Below are positions 11,523 through 21,147 of a stretch of DNA of 64,000 nt, piece after piece (the stretch's first letter is position 1; each line of letters starts with the position of its first letter). A program made the translations under genes and the position numbers. The notes below the pieces were generated by a model. That model was not told the DNA's origin. It made no database searches and saw only the letters and a list, made by a program, of their open reading frames with translations. The DNA is from Mixophyes australis (taxonomy: Eukaryota; Chordata; Amphibia; Anura; Limnodynastidae): contig JAVHZZ010000002.1 of the NCBI GenBank assembly GCA_036250195.1, positions 366,183,124-366,247,123 on the forward strand, in the 5' to 3' direction.

Positions 11523-11869
11523 ATGTGTTGCATCGATCCTTGTTCTGACTTCCTGGTTCTGACATTGGCTATTCCTGACACTCCTTAGATTCTCCCTTTG
11601 GCACTTTAACCTTGCTATGGTATTTGACTATTCTTCTGAAACTTTCTTGTGTACCGCATTAACCGCATGACTAGACCTCGCAACTCCTGGCCATCCGATT
11701 ATCTTCACCTATCTCGCTGATTATCCTCCTGGAGAACCGCGACCTGTGTGTCTTTCATAGCTAAATCCTAACCTTCTTGCAGGGTCCTGGTGAAGACCAG
11801 AGGTGCGTTAGACTCTGCGCCTCCAGATAGGGTAGTGCCAAAATAAGCAGATAGCCTCAGTTGCTGACA
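11523..11869 (+). other. Retroelement-flank sequence, unassigned
   Basis: This lies between the apparent LTR end (GTGACA, 11522) and the point where hAT-1 coding sequence resumes. The text around 11783-11840 (GGTCCTGGTGAAGACCAG, GTGCGTTAGACTC) resembles the last part of another gypsy-type LTR and ends CTGACA. It is either part of the same compound insertion or an older one. No matching target duplication was found. Confidence 0.35.
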
Positions 11870-13245
11870 GTTGTCATGATTCACAGAGTCAGTGAACCTT
11901 TCATTGTATTCTCCAATTAATAAGGCTATAACAGCTGCGTATTCTTCCAAGCCTGTTCATCAATGACTTTTGCTAACAGGGGAAAATGTTCATCCGAGAT
12001 CTCCACTTGAAGAAGTGTTTTGAAAAAAGGTAGATTTTTTTTCGAAATTCTTGGTTTTTTTTTGTCACATATCATATATAGACTTTTACCTTGCAAAGAA
12101 ATATTCAAGTCGCTTTGATTTGACATGATATCACACAGAAATGCAGAATTCCTATAGAAATCTTCTTTCAATAATTCACATTGCTGATGTGGTTCTATAG
12201 AATATGTAGAGATAAAATTTTAGCTAACACCTGCCCTGCGATAAAAGCACTTTAGAATGATACAGCAAATCCACATTGAGTACCTCATCGTCGAACTTTA
12301 GCATGTTACGAAGCTGAAGATGCCGCGTTGCATTTGCAGGAATATAGTTAACAATACTTATAACTTGTTGCAAAGTGTCACTATTGTAGCTTTAGCACAG
12401 AGATTTTGCTGATGCAAGATACAATTAAAAGAAATTAGAGCATCTGGATCTGTTAATACTTTTTTATCTGTTTAATAAACCATTCATGTTTTCCTGTCAT
12501 GCAAGCTGCACCGTCTGTACATACACTCACTAAGTTTACCAAATTCAGACATTTATCTTGAAAGTCGTTGAAGATATCTATTCCCTGTATTCTGCTCGCA
12601 AGAGTGCCCAACGCAAGTAACTCTTTGTGGCAAAGAAAATCTTCTACTATGAGCTAAATGAAGTATAAATCTGAGCCGAGTCAGTAGTATCAGTTGATTC
12701 ATCCAAAGTGATTGGATAATATATTTTTTCCTTTTTGAGTATTGCACAGAGTTGTTCTGTTACAGTGAAGACTAATTCATGCTGCCAATCAATTATGGTT
12801 CTTCTTGAAAGAAACAGTTGTTTGTACATTGAAACGTTATTGGGGTCTAAGCAACCTACAACTTCGACAATGCATTCTTTCACAATTTCTGCTTCGCTGA
12901 ATCACTAAATGTCTCCCTCGAGTATATAAGTTACTTTATAAGTTGCTGCAGTGGCATTATTTCCAGGTCTTATTGCTGCTGGAAAGAATTGTCTTTCTTT
13001 TTCTTTTAATCTTTTCATTTCTGCAATACAACCTTTCGTGACTCTCTTTCTAGTTTGAAATATTTGCGGTCCTTATGAGTGTTATAATGCTGATGAGCAT
13101 TGAATTTCTTCAATGTTGATACTGCAGTATCACAAAGCAAGCAAATCATCTTATCTTTAGCAGAAACAAGATAATATTGCCATTCCCAATCTTTATTAAC
13201 AGTTCTGTTTTCTTCTTTCACCATTTCCTTGGTCTTCTTTGACAT
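11870..13245 (-). pseudogene. hAT-1 transposase, N-terminal and central part (GTF2IRD2/ZBED-like)
   Basis: The ATG is at 13245-13243. Residues 1-76 read without a break and hold a BED-type zinc finger: W and Y residues, then CLLC, then H-x-H and NTH spaced as in GTF2IRD2-like proteins. Further frames give the helical middle (TEQLCAILKKEKIYYPITLD at about 12700-12760, then ESTDTTDSAQ, the region around the first catalytic Asp) and FFKTLLQVEISDEHFPLLAK at about 11960-12030. Several frameshifts and stops separate them. The protein would have been a cut-and-paste transposase. Its C-terminus lies beyond the retroelement, at 7545-7912. Confidence 0.75.
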
Positions 13246-14322
13246 GATGGACTGTTAAGCAGACAGAATAAAAATTTAGTCAGGCTGTGCAAATATTCAC
13301 AAAATCCACTTCAAACAGAAACAAAGTGCACCATAGTCAAAAGCTGATAAAGGATTGCCCAAAGAGTATTAATATATAAAGAGATTGAAAACTCTGATGC
13401 ATTTCTGGTTTAAAGCTGTCGCCATTTTGCATCCAGCGCTAATTTGTGAATTTTGGTCCGCGCTTATTGAGGCAGCGTTATGTAGCATCGGATCGATGAT
13501 CTCAAATCACGTATTGGTGAGGGGAAGGGTGGGGGGGGGAATACTTTCCTTAAAACAAATTGTATATATATATGCATATGTAGATAGGAGGTAATTAGCA
13601 AGTTTTCGATATTGACTTCTGTTTTTACAAATACACCCGTTCATTAACAGAGTATTAATATGTCAATATTGACCAGCATCATGAACCCCCTCTCCCACAG
13701 CATCGTATTCAACTGAAAACTCATAATTTGACAGTTTGATATATAAAACAGGTAAACTGTCGTTTACAGTTGTTGAATGAATGTTATTTTTAATGGATCA
13801 CACCAATCACGCTCAAAAATCATTCAAATGCCTATGAAATATCAGCAGTTTTTACTTTGTGCCTTATTGTACTATCCATTAACCATTTTGGTGTCAGCCT
13901 TCAACTGATCACGTGCACAAAATGCAAAATTAAGAGTAATTTTTGCCATACTCGACCCCCATAGACTCTTGCCAACCAGCCTCGTGCGCTAGTGGCTCCA
14001 GTCAGGCAAGGAAGTTATTAAACATTTTAGAGTCGCATTAGAAATAAATCATGAGAGCAGCAGGCGTTAATTTAGCCCTTATGGCTTTCTAATGTTCTAA
14101 TTGTGGCGGTCAATCAGGGTGGATTTCTTTGTTGAAACTTATTTTACTCTTTGGTATTTTGAATACCATTCATTTTAAGAATAAAATAAAATTTAAAAGA
14201 AGAACAAAAACGTATTAATAATTTGTTCTGTAAAATTTGGATTTAGTCAAAAGACCGCTCTTAAGGACCTAGAAGGCTGCATGTGGCCTTTAGGCCGTAG
14301 GTTCCCCACCCCTGAACTAGGA

Positions 14323-15670
14323 TTTCTCTTATCAGCACATATTTAGGCCATCTGCCCAGTATATAGTTTTATAGTCACTACTCTTTTCACTATACTTATA
14401 CCTGCTTGTTGCCAGACCCTGCAGTGCTTGGCCTGGGCCAGCTGTTTGCCAAACAAATAAGTTTCCAGGGAAAGGGATTACTACTATTTACTACTACATA
14501 CTATACCTGCAGTTCTCTGCCTCTCCCTTCTGCTTCTCCCAAATACAGGGCAAAAATATGATTGACTCAGCTCCAGTCATTGAAGTAAGTGTAATCTCTG
14601 GTAATTTTTGCTATCTTGACAGGTTGGAATGGTATGAGGTACACTAGCTTGGAGCAAACCGCTGAATTTGAAAACATTGCACAATAAGGGCATCCTTGTG
14701 GATGCTGTGTATTTATCTGGTCCCTGATTAGTTAGCAGTGATACTTCCCATGTACACTCTCTCATTCTGACCGCTTACTAGATCTCCTCTCTCTGCTACC
14801 TGCACCAGTCATTTGTAGTTGCTCTTATGGTATGTAGGTAAGGTACCTGGAGTAGTGAATACCATGAACATACGGGAAAGGGAATGGAACTTACATAATC
14901 AGCAATATTGTAGTTACGGAAACAAAATTTGAGAAGTGCCGAAAAGTCGGAAAGCTAAGAATGAAAGGAAGAGGTACTTCAATGTGGTACAATGATACAA
15001 GAATAATAAGAACAATTATGACACACTTCTATAACAAATGTGTAATTCTCAATCTATGTTCTTATCCTGTATGTGAGTACAGCTGCAATGTGCAATGTTC
15101 ACTCGAGCGTGTTCACTATTTAACTGAACCTCCCACAGATTTTTAAGTTGCAATGTACTTTTTAAACCCAAGGCATAGCTACAATATTTTCTTTGTAGGA
15201 AAATCCTGTACCTTCCTGAACATTCTTCAATAAAACTATTGTTATATGAAAGCAACAAGAATCATCATAGTGGTTACAAACAATGTGCTCTACACCTGGA
15301 ATTCTCGCCAGTCTCTGTTTTTTTAAGTGTGCAACTAAGACTTCAAGTTACCTCGCATCTTCTTTTGTTCTGTATGTTGGCCGAATTGTTATTTTGTAGG
15401 TATAGATATCTGCAAACAATTTAACTTTCACTTATTTAATTTAGTTCCTAGTATCTGTTCTTATTATGTGTTTAGCCATTTAAATTGTTTAATTATTATT
15501 TATTAAATATAACAGATATGTGTCAGAAGACCCCACTATCCACTTCTGCATTGACTGAACACTTCTGCCACAATACAGAGAAACACTCAGCAATGAAAGC
15601 GCAGTCATCTTGCTTCCTGTGTCTTCAACTCTTGATCCCTGATCAAGTATTATGAGAATGTTATGTGATA
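14323..15670. other. Unique sequence, nothing recognised
   Basis: Small frames such as 14577-14765 and 14961-15146 have no domain, no splice context I can defend and no similarity I recognise. Confidence 0.4.
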
Positions 15671-15932
15671 TAAGAAGAATCTATAATATAAATGTCTAAT
15701 GGCGTGTGTTAGTCTGTCTGTGTGTGTGTGGAAAAAAATAAAACCAAGCTGCAGCGCCACCTGCTGGGCGGAGTTATACACTGACCTACTAAATTCTTAG
15801 TGTGTGTGGGGAAAAAAATTCAGAAAGGGCTGAAATTTGGTATACTAAGATGTTTTTAATTTGTTAATTTAATTTGTTAATTGTTAAAAGTGTTTATAAA
15901 GATTTAAAATATATATATATATATATATATAT
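15671..15932 (+). repeat. Interspersed repeat, possibly Helitron-like, with (AT)n
   Basis: The stretch starts TCTATAATATAAATG, passes a (TG)n run and a CAGCGCCACCTGCTGGGCGG block, and ends in (AT)n at 15909-15932. The opening and the motif look like a family I associate with Helitron ends in frogs, but no CTAG-hairpin 3' end is visible. The class is uncertain. Confidence 0.3.
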
Positions 15933-15977
15933 TTCTTGAAGGCAAGAGTATCATGCACGGGTTAACTTGTGTTATAT

Positions 15978-16229
15978 CATAGTTGCCAACCTTTCCAGGT
16001 TGGCCCGCAGGAGTCTTGGGGGGTAGGTCAGTGTGAGGGGGTGGGGCTCAGGCAAATCTCATCATTTTACCACAGGAGGAGGGCCAGAATGATGCGATTC
16101 CTTTAGAATCGCATCATGGAGCCTCAAAATCTGCCCACTTCACTAGGAAGTGGCCAGATGCTGTAGAATTGCCAGTTCTTCCCAGAATTCAGGAGTCTGC
16201 CGGACATTACAGGAGAGTTGGCAAGTATG
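15978..16229. mobile_element. 252-bp hAT-like MITE
   Basis: The left end is CATAGTTGCCAAC, and the right end, reverse-complemented, is CATACTTGCCAAC. Both sides carry the identical 8-bp TGTTATAT (15970-15977 and 16230-16237), a target duplication of hAT size. There is no coding capacity. An internal inverted repeat lies near 16096-16125 (GATGCGATTC / GAATCGCATC). Confidence 0.85.
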
Positions 16230-16237
16230 TGTTATAT

Positions 16238-17963
16238 ATATAATATGAATATTATATGTAATTTATAATATTATATATAATTTATCAATATATATAATAT
16301 GAACATTATGTATAAGCAGAGAAAACAGTTTGCCCATGGGATCACATGACTGCTTTTTCCCCCCAGTCCAGCACTGCTTACATATAATGTACATATAGGA
16401 GTATTGAATTTGCAATAAGTAGAACAGATGTCAATAGTCAATTTGTCTATTTGTCTAGAAGGAGAGATGGGTCTATGATGAGCCATATGGGGGAACAGGA
16501 TAACATAGAGAAAACTTATGTAATAGCCACATTTTCTTATTATTTTATTTTATTTAGGGCTTTTTAGAACTTTTTTGCTATATATCCGTATTAGTTGGTA
16601 GATTATATAATGACTGAAGTGACAATATTTCTCTTTAAAAAGTTCCATATTGTTATTGTATATGCTGTTAATGTAAGCCATTTGCTTGAAAGTGGACATT
16701 TAATTGAAAGATGACATGTATAATTTAATGCAATAATAATTTAATTTCATGTTTGACCTTTTTCTTAGTAAAAAGAAATATAAAACTTAAAATGTTAAAA
16801 ATAGTCATTGACCTTTGGCTGTATAATTTTTTGATTACCTTATTTCATTTTTTTCCTCAATTATATAATTTTGCAATAAAATACCACCTTATTTAAAAAA
16901 AACAAAAACAAAAAAAAATTGAGTGGTCCAAATACAATGTTATAAAAGACCAAATATAATTTTTCAAAATAAGTATAATAAAGCATTGTAGTACTTGTAA
17001 ACAATTAAGCATCTTGCCTTAGACTCCTAAAATCCTGTGCAGTCACAATATGCTGAAGCTGGTTCTAATCACAGAGAGGTCAGTGACATGCTAGATTTTA
17101 ATCACATGATGGAGTGTGACTGAGCAGAGCTAGGGTCACAATCTGAAGCCTACTGTCCCTATTCCCCAACACCACAGATGGCAGAGAGCAAAAAGCATGT
17201 TTGGGGAAAAGTGAGTGCCTATCTGTAATGTTGTAAACTAAATTAGAGACAATAGGGCCAATTTATCAACATGCCCCTTACTCCAGTGATAAGTAGGATT
17301 TTGAAAAGCAGTATCCTTCATCGAGGCATGTAGTTCCCCCAGCTCATTCCTCAGATGAATCCTGTGCCCCCCCCCCAGGCAGCCATCATGTAGCGTGCCG
17401 CCCCTCTTGATGTCTGCAGTCGTCTCACTAGCATACCAGTGGTCACATGCTCTGTAGCAGGCAATGCCTCTGCCTTGACACCAGCTGGACAACACATTGC
17501 ACGATTTGTCGCTATCCAATAACAATTGTCGAATCTCGATTTGTGTTTCCAACGCACAAATATTTATTCTCAAAAAGTAGCAGAATAATTCAAGCGAAAT
17601 AATAAGTACAGCCGTTACTTATCGCAGGCGCTCTGGATCCAGTGAACAGTCATTCAGGTCTGAAGTATGTGGTCAAAGATGACTGATCTCTAGATGAAAA
17701 GCTCCTGCCTATATGCAGATAGAAATACAGTGAAACAATGTAGATGATGTGGCTTGCTTCTATTGGTCCAGGTTTCAGGAGGGTCCAGGGTATTGTAGAT
17801 CATAGGCTGGTTAATACCAAAATATCCAAAGGTGGGGGTCATCTCTCCAGGGAATGTGTTCCGACTTTCCCGGCAAGAATCCAGTCTCAACTAGTCTATT
17901 AACATTTTATAGTCAGCATCACTTTAAAGGTTTATTCCCTAACATCAATAACTAGAGTATGAG
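16238..17963. other. AT-rich sequence, then LTR-like minus-strand text
   Basis: 16238-17230 holds AT palindromes and unique AT-rich sequence. About 17480-17963 and again 18312-18640, on either side of the SINE, look like one older element interrupted by it, with AATAAATA visible on the minus strand near 17560. No reliable ends were found, and no gene is supported. Confidence 0.3.
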
Positions 17964-18311
17964 GGCAGCACAGTGGCCTAGTGGTTAGCACTTCTGCCTC
18001 ACCCCGCTGGGGTCATGAGTTCAATTCCCCACCATGGCCTTATCTGTGTGGAGTTTGTATGTTCTCCCTGTGTTTGCGTGGGTTTCCTCCGGGTGCTCCG
18101 GTTTCCTCCCACACACCAAAAACATACTGGTAGGTTAATTGGCTGCTATCAAAAATTAACCCTAGTGTCTGTCTGTGTGTGAGTGTCTGTCTATATTAGG
18201 GAATTTAGACTGTAAGCTCCAATGGGGCAGGGACTGATGTGAATGGGTTCTCTGTACAGCGCTGCGGAATTAGTGGCACTATATAAATATAAATGATGAT
18301 GATGATGATGA
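17964..18311 (+). mobile_element. V-SINE, full length
   Basis: This is the best copy in the window. It has a tRNA-like head with GGCAGCACAGTGGCCTAGTG and GTTCAATTCCCCACC, the V core (TATGTTCTCCCTGTGTTTGC, TTTCCTCCGGGTGCTCCGG), then GGGAATTTAGACTGTAAGC, CTGTACAGCGCTGCGGAATT and a (GAT)n tail at 18298-18311. It depends on a LINE sharing its tail. Confidence 0.88.
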
Positions 18312-18699
18312 ATGTGCGATCTCTTCGCTGAATGAACCGGACAGCTGCTGATGAATAGGGGATTAAAATGATACCAGACATGACACCTTTCCTTTAACCT
18401 GAACCATATGTTTAACTAACATGCATACAACTTATCTTATTACACATAAATACTACTATATTTCGACATAAATAACTATGTGTTGCAACTACAATTAATG
18501 TGTACTAATTACAAATGTGTGTGTTTGTGCGAATGTATGTAAAAAGGTGTAAAAACTGTTATTGCCACGCGTTGCGGCTGGACACGCCCTTCCACGTCGT
18601 AGCGTGCTCTACGCATATTTTCAGACAAAGACAACCTAGTTTGCTAGATATTAATTGAAATGACTTTATCCAATTTGCTGACTTCGACAAGCAGTACAC
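18312..18699. other. Continuation of the sequence interrupted by the SINE
   Basis: No gene is seen. A GC-richer patch at 18565-18615 (ACGCGTTGCGGCTGG, CCACGTCGTAGCGTG) is an inverted-repeat-like block of unknown origin. Confidence 0.3.
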
Positions 18700-19479
18700 A
18701 TAGCAGATCCTGGCGGCTGCCAAAACTGAAAAACTAGATAAATATTGAAAAAAAAATGTGTGGGGTCCCCCTGTCCGACCACTATTAACCCTAGTGCTGC
18801 CAGCCCACTACTGGTTGCTCAAAAGTTGGGAAAAGATTTGTGTGGGGTACTCCTGATTTTCAAGCAACCAGCACTAGGCAAACTAGCCGGGTTGGTTGGC
18901 ACTATAGCAGGGGGACACGTGGCAGGGGTCCCCATGCCATAATGATATACCAGCTACAGACTGTTCAGCTGAGATGGTTTCCCCAGGGAATGGGGTCCGC
19001 AAAAATAAAAAAGTGCGGGCCCCCATCTAGGAATAACCAGCCCAATATTGAAAGGACTAGGGCTCTTCCTACACACCTGGGCGGTGGGTGTAGGGTAATA
19101 ACGGCCATTAAAGTAAGAAAAAAATAACTGACGCCATTTTATCTTTTGGAACTGCAAGTCCCAGACATGCCAGGGTGCCATAAACAGTTTGGGCTACACA
19201 TGGAAGCCAGGTCATGTTGGCACTTGGAAAACCACAAGTCTCAACATTGCCTGACGGCCATAGCTGGCTGCGACCTGTAGTTCCACAAAAACATTTTGTA
19301 AAAATAAAAACACCACACCCTGATTAATACCACAAAAATGTAATGGAAATAAAAAACATAACACAACCTCTTTATTACCACCATCAATTTATTAAAAATA
19401 ATAAATCCTCACCAATAAGATGTCTTCTTTTTTTGTCAACAGCTTTTAATCCATATTTGCTTGACAACCATGCCCAAAA
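18700..19479 (-). repeat. Fold-back/long-TIR repeat family, left part of a copy split by hAT-2
   Basis: Reverse-complemented, this matches 40440-41100 and part of 38295-38520: a 'caagtcccagcaagcc'-type block, an AGGGTTGGTTAGTC-type block, and a 'gggggacccc' block repeated with a 'tgacagctgccag' end. The family has no protein. The other part of this copy resumes at 25412, after hAT-2. Confidence 0.65.
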
Positions 19480-19487
19480 ATAATTAT
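19480..19487. repeat. 8-bp target duplication of hAT-2, left
   Basis: ATAATTAT directly precedes the terminal TAGGGATG and recurs at 25404-25411 after CATCTCTA. Confidence 0.85.
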
Positions 19488-19803
19488 TAGGGATGTGCAC
19501 CGGCGACTTTTGAGGTCTCGTGTTTTGTGTTTTGGATCCGGAGTTTCGTTATTTTTGGGGTTCGGATTTGTCTCGCAAAACACTTGACGAAAGGTCTCGG
19601 TTCGGATTTAAGGTTTTGGATTCGGATTTTTTTTGAAAAAAACATAAAAAGTTTAAAAATCAAGTTTTTGGGCTTATTTTCACTCCTAGGCTATTATTAA
19701 CCTCAATAACATTCAATAACAAGCATTTCCACTAATTTACAGTGTATTCTGAACACCTCACAATATAGTTATTAGTCCAAAACGTTGCAACAAGGTATCT
19801 TTC

Positions 19804-20198
19804 TGGACTGCGTAGAGGAGTGGGTCACCACAATATATATTAAAAACCCTGAACTTTTATGAATCGCACCAATAAATGTACCTGGACTGCGTAGAGGAGT
19901 GGGTCACCACAAGATATATTAAAAACCCTGAACTTTTATGATTCGCACCAATAAATGTACCTGGACTGTGTAGAGGAGTGGGTCACCACAATATATATTA
20001 AAAACCCTGAACTTTTATGAATCGCACCAATAAATGTACCTGGACTGCGTAGAGGAGTGGGTCACCACAATATATATTAAAAACCCTGAACTTTTATGAT
20101 TCGCACCAATAAATGTACCTGGACTGCCTAGAGGAGTGGGCACTGGGCACCACAATAAAATATATAAAAAACCTTCAACAGGTCTGCATTACACTACA
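19804..20198 (+). repeat. 79-bp tandem array in hAT-2 3' flank, five units
   Basis: TGGACTGCGTAGAGGAGTGG (or a one-base variant) starts at 19804, 19883, 19962, 20041 and 20120, exactly 79 bp apart each time. The rest of each unit has ACCACAATATATATTAAAAA, CCCTGAACTTTTATG and CGCACCAATAAATGTACC. Confidence 0.92.
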
Positions 20199-20203
20199 CA
20201 TAC

Positions 20204-20280
20204 GGCTGCTCCTCCATCCTCTCCATCATATACATGTTGGAGTTTTAGCGTGTGACAACCTCTTGTTTTTGATAATGTCA
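20204..20280 (-). pseudogene. Copy of a hAT-2 transposase segment in the 3' flank (i)
   Basis: This matches 22188-22262 in the gene, beginning with an identical 18-base run (GCTGCTCCTCCATCCTCT) and later ACAACCTCTTGTTT. In the gene it encodes the stretch with QEVVTRWNSTLYMLQRMEEQ. The flank copy is full of changes and cannot be translated through. Confidence 0.75.
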
Positions 20281-20353
20281 GTGCATTTTGAATATTTTTC
20301 AATTTGCCCCACACCACTGAATGAACTTTATCTATGATACGCATCTATCTATC

Positions 20354-20625
20354 TTGACTGCGTAGTGTGGTGGCCCCGGTACACAATTTGGTACCGAGGC
20401 CACAATATAATTAAAAAACCCTCCACGTGTCAGAATTCCACCAAAAAAGGGTATGGACTGCGTAGTGTGGTGGCCCCGGTACACAATTTGGTACCGAGGC
20501 CACAATATAATTAAAAAATTGGGCATCAACAGTCAACGTTGTTTAATATCTGATACACCTCTATCTGGACTGCATAGTGGAGTGGCCCCGGTACCCAATT
20601 TGGTACCGGGGCCACAATACCTCCT
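20354..20625. repeat. Hairpin-bearing repeats in hAT-2 3' flank, three units
   Basis: Units start at 20354, 20454 and 20566. Each holds an inverted repeat centred on CAATTT, at 20372-20401, 20472-20501 and 20584-20613. The third is a perfect 12-bp stem: GGCCCCGGTACC, CAATTT, GGTACCGGGGCC. The right arm plus CACAATACCTCC matches 22860-22890 in the transposase gene, so the array seems to have grown from a gene fragment (ii). Confidence 0.8.
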
Positions 20626-20910
20626 CCAAACATGGTACAGACAATTCGTCATTGAGATCCCAGACAGACAGGGTCGAAGTGTTATTCGTTGACTTTGTAA
20701 ACCCAAAAAAATGTCCCTGTTGCACATAGTCGTGCAATGGACAGTTACTTTTTTATTGAAAGACTCAAGCTTTCAAGTGTAGTGTTTATAAAATATAAAC
20801 AACAATACAGTAGTTTTAGAGCACGTCAATACCTCTTGTTTTAAATTATGACACGGCATTTTACTTTTGGTTTAATTTCTTGTATTTTTTTAAATTTGGT
20901 TTTACTTTTT

Positions 20911-20940
20911 GAACATGGCAAACGACTGTTGATTGGTCAT
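20911..20940 (-). pseudogene. Copy of a hAT-2 transposase segment in the 3' flank (iii)
   Basis: CATGGCAAACGACTGTTG occurs here and again at about 23012 inside the gene, where it encodes part of the LTVQQSFAMTT stretch. It is the third gene-derived fragment, and all three lie in the same order as in the gene. Confidence 0.65.
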
Positions 20941-21147
20941 ATAATGCCAAAAAAAAAGGTCCAAGATGGAATTGTCCTTGGGCCCTCACACCCACCCTTA
21001 TGTTGTTGAAATAGGACATGCACACTTTAACAAACCAATCATTTCAGCGACAGGGCCTACCAAACAACTTTGGCTGAAATGATTGGTTTGTTTGGGCCCC
21101 CACACCAAAAAAGCTATTCATCTCTCCCTGTACAGACTAAACAGGCT

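Larger units (their letters stand above)
7241..14314 (-). mobile_element. hAT-1: hAT transposon of the GTF2IRD2/ZBED kind, split by a retroelement
   Basis: Both ends are readable. The left end is CAGGGATGGTAAACCT, and the right end, reverse-complemented, is CAGGGGTGGGGAACCT. Flanks are ATCTAGGA (7233-7240) and AACTAGGA (14315-14322), an 8-bp target duplication with one mismatch, as expected for an old hAT insertion. The minus strand holds a decayed transposase in two parts (11870-13245 and 7545-7912), separated by a chromovirus remnant. Without the insert the element would be about 3.1 kb. Bases 13246-14314 are the non-coding upstream part and contain no other gene. Confidence 0.85.

Noticed and set aside
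5583..18030. tRNA genes in the SINE heads
   Set aside because: Only promoter-like boxes remain. The cloverleaf cannot be closed and the heads are fused to SINE cores.
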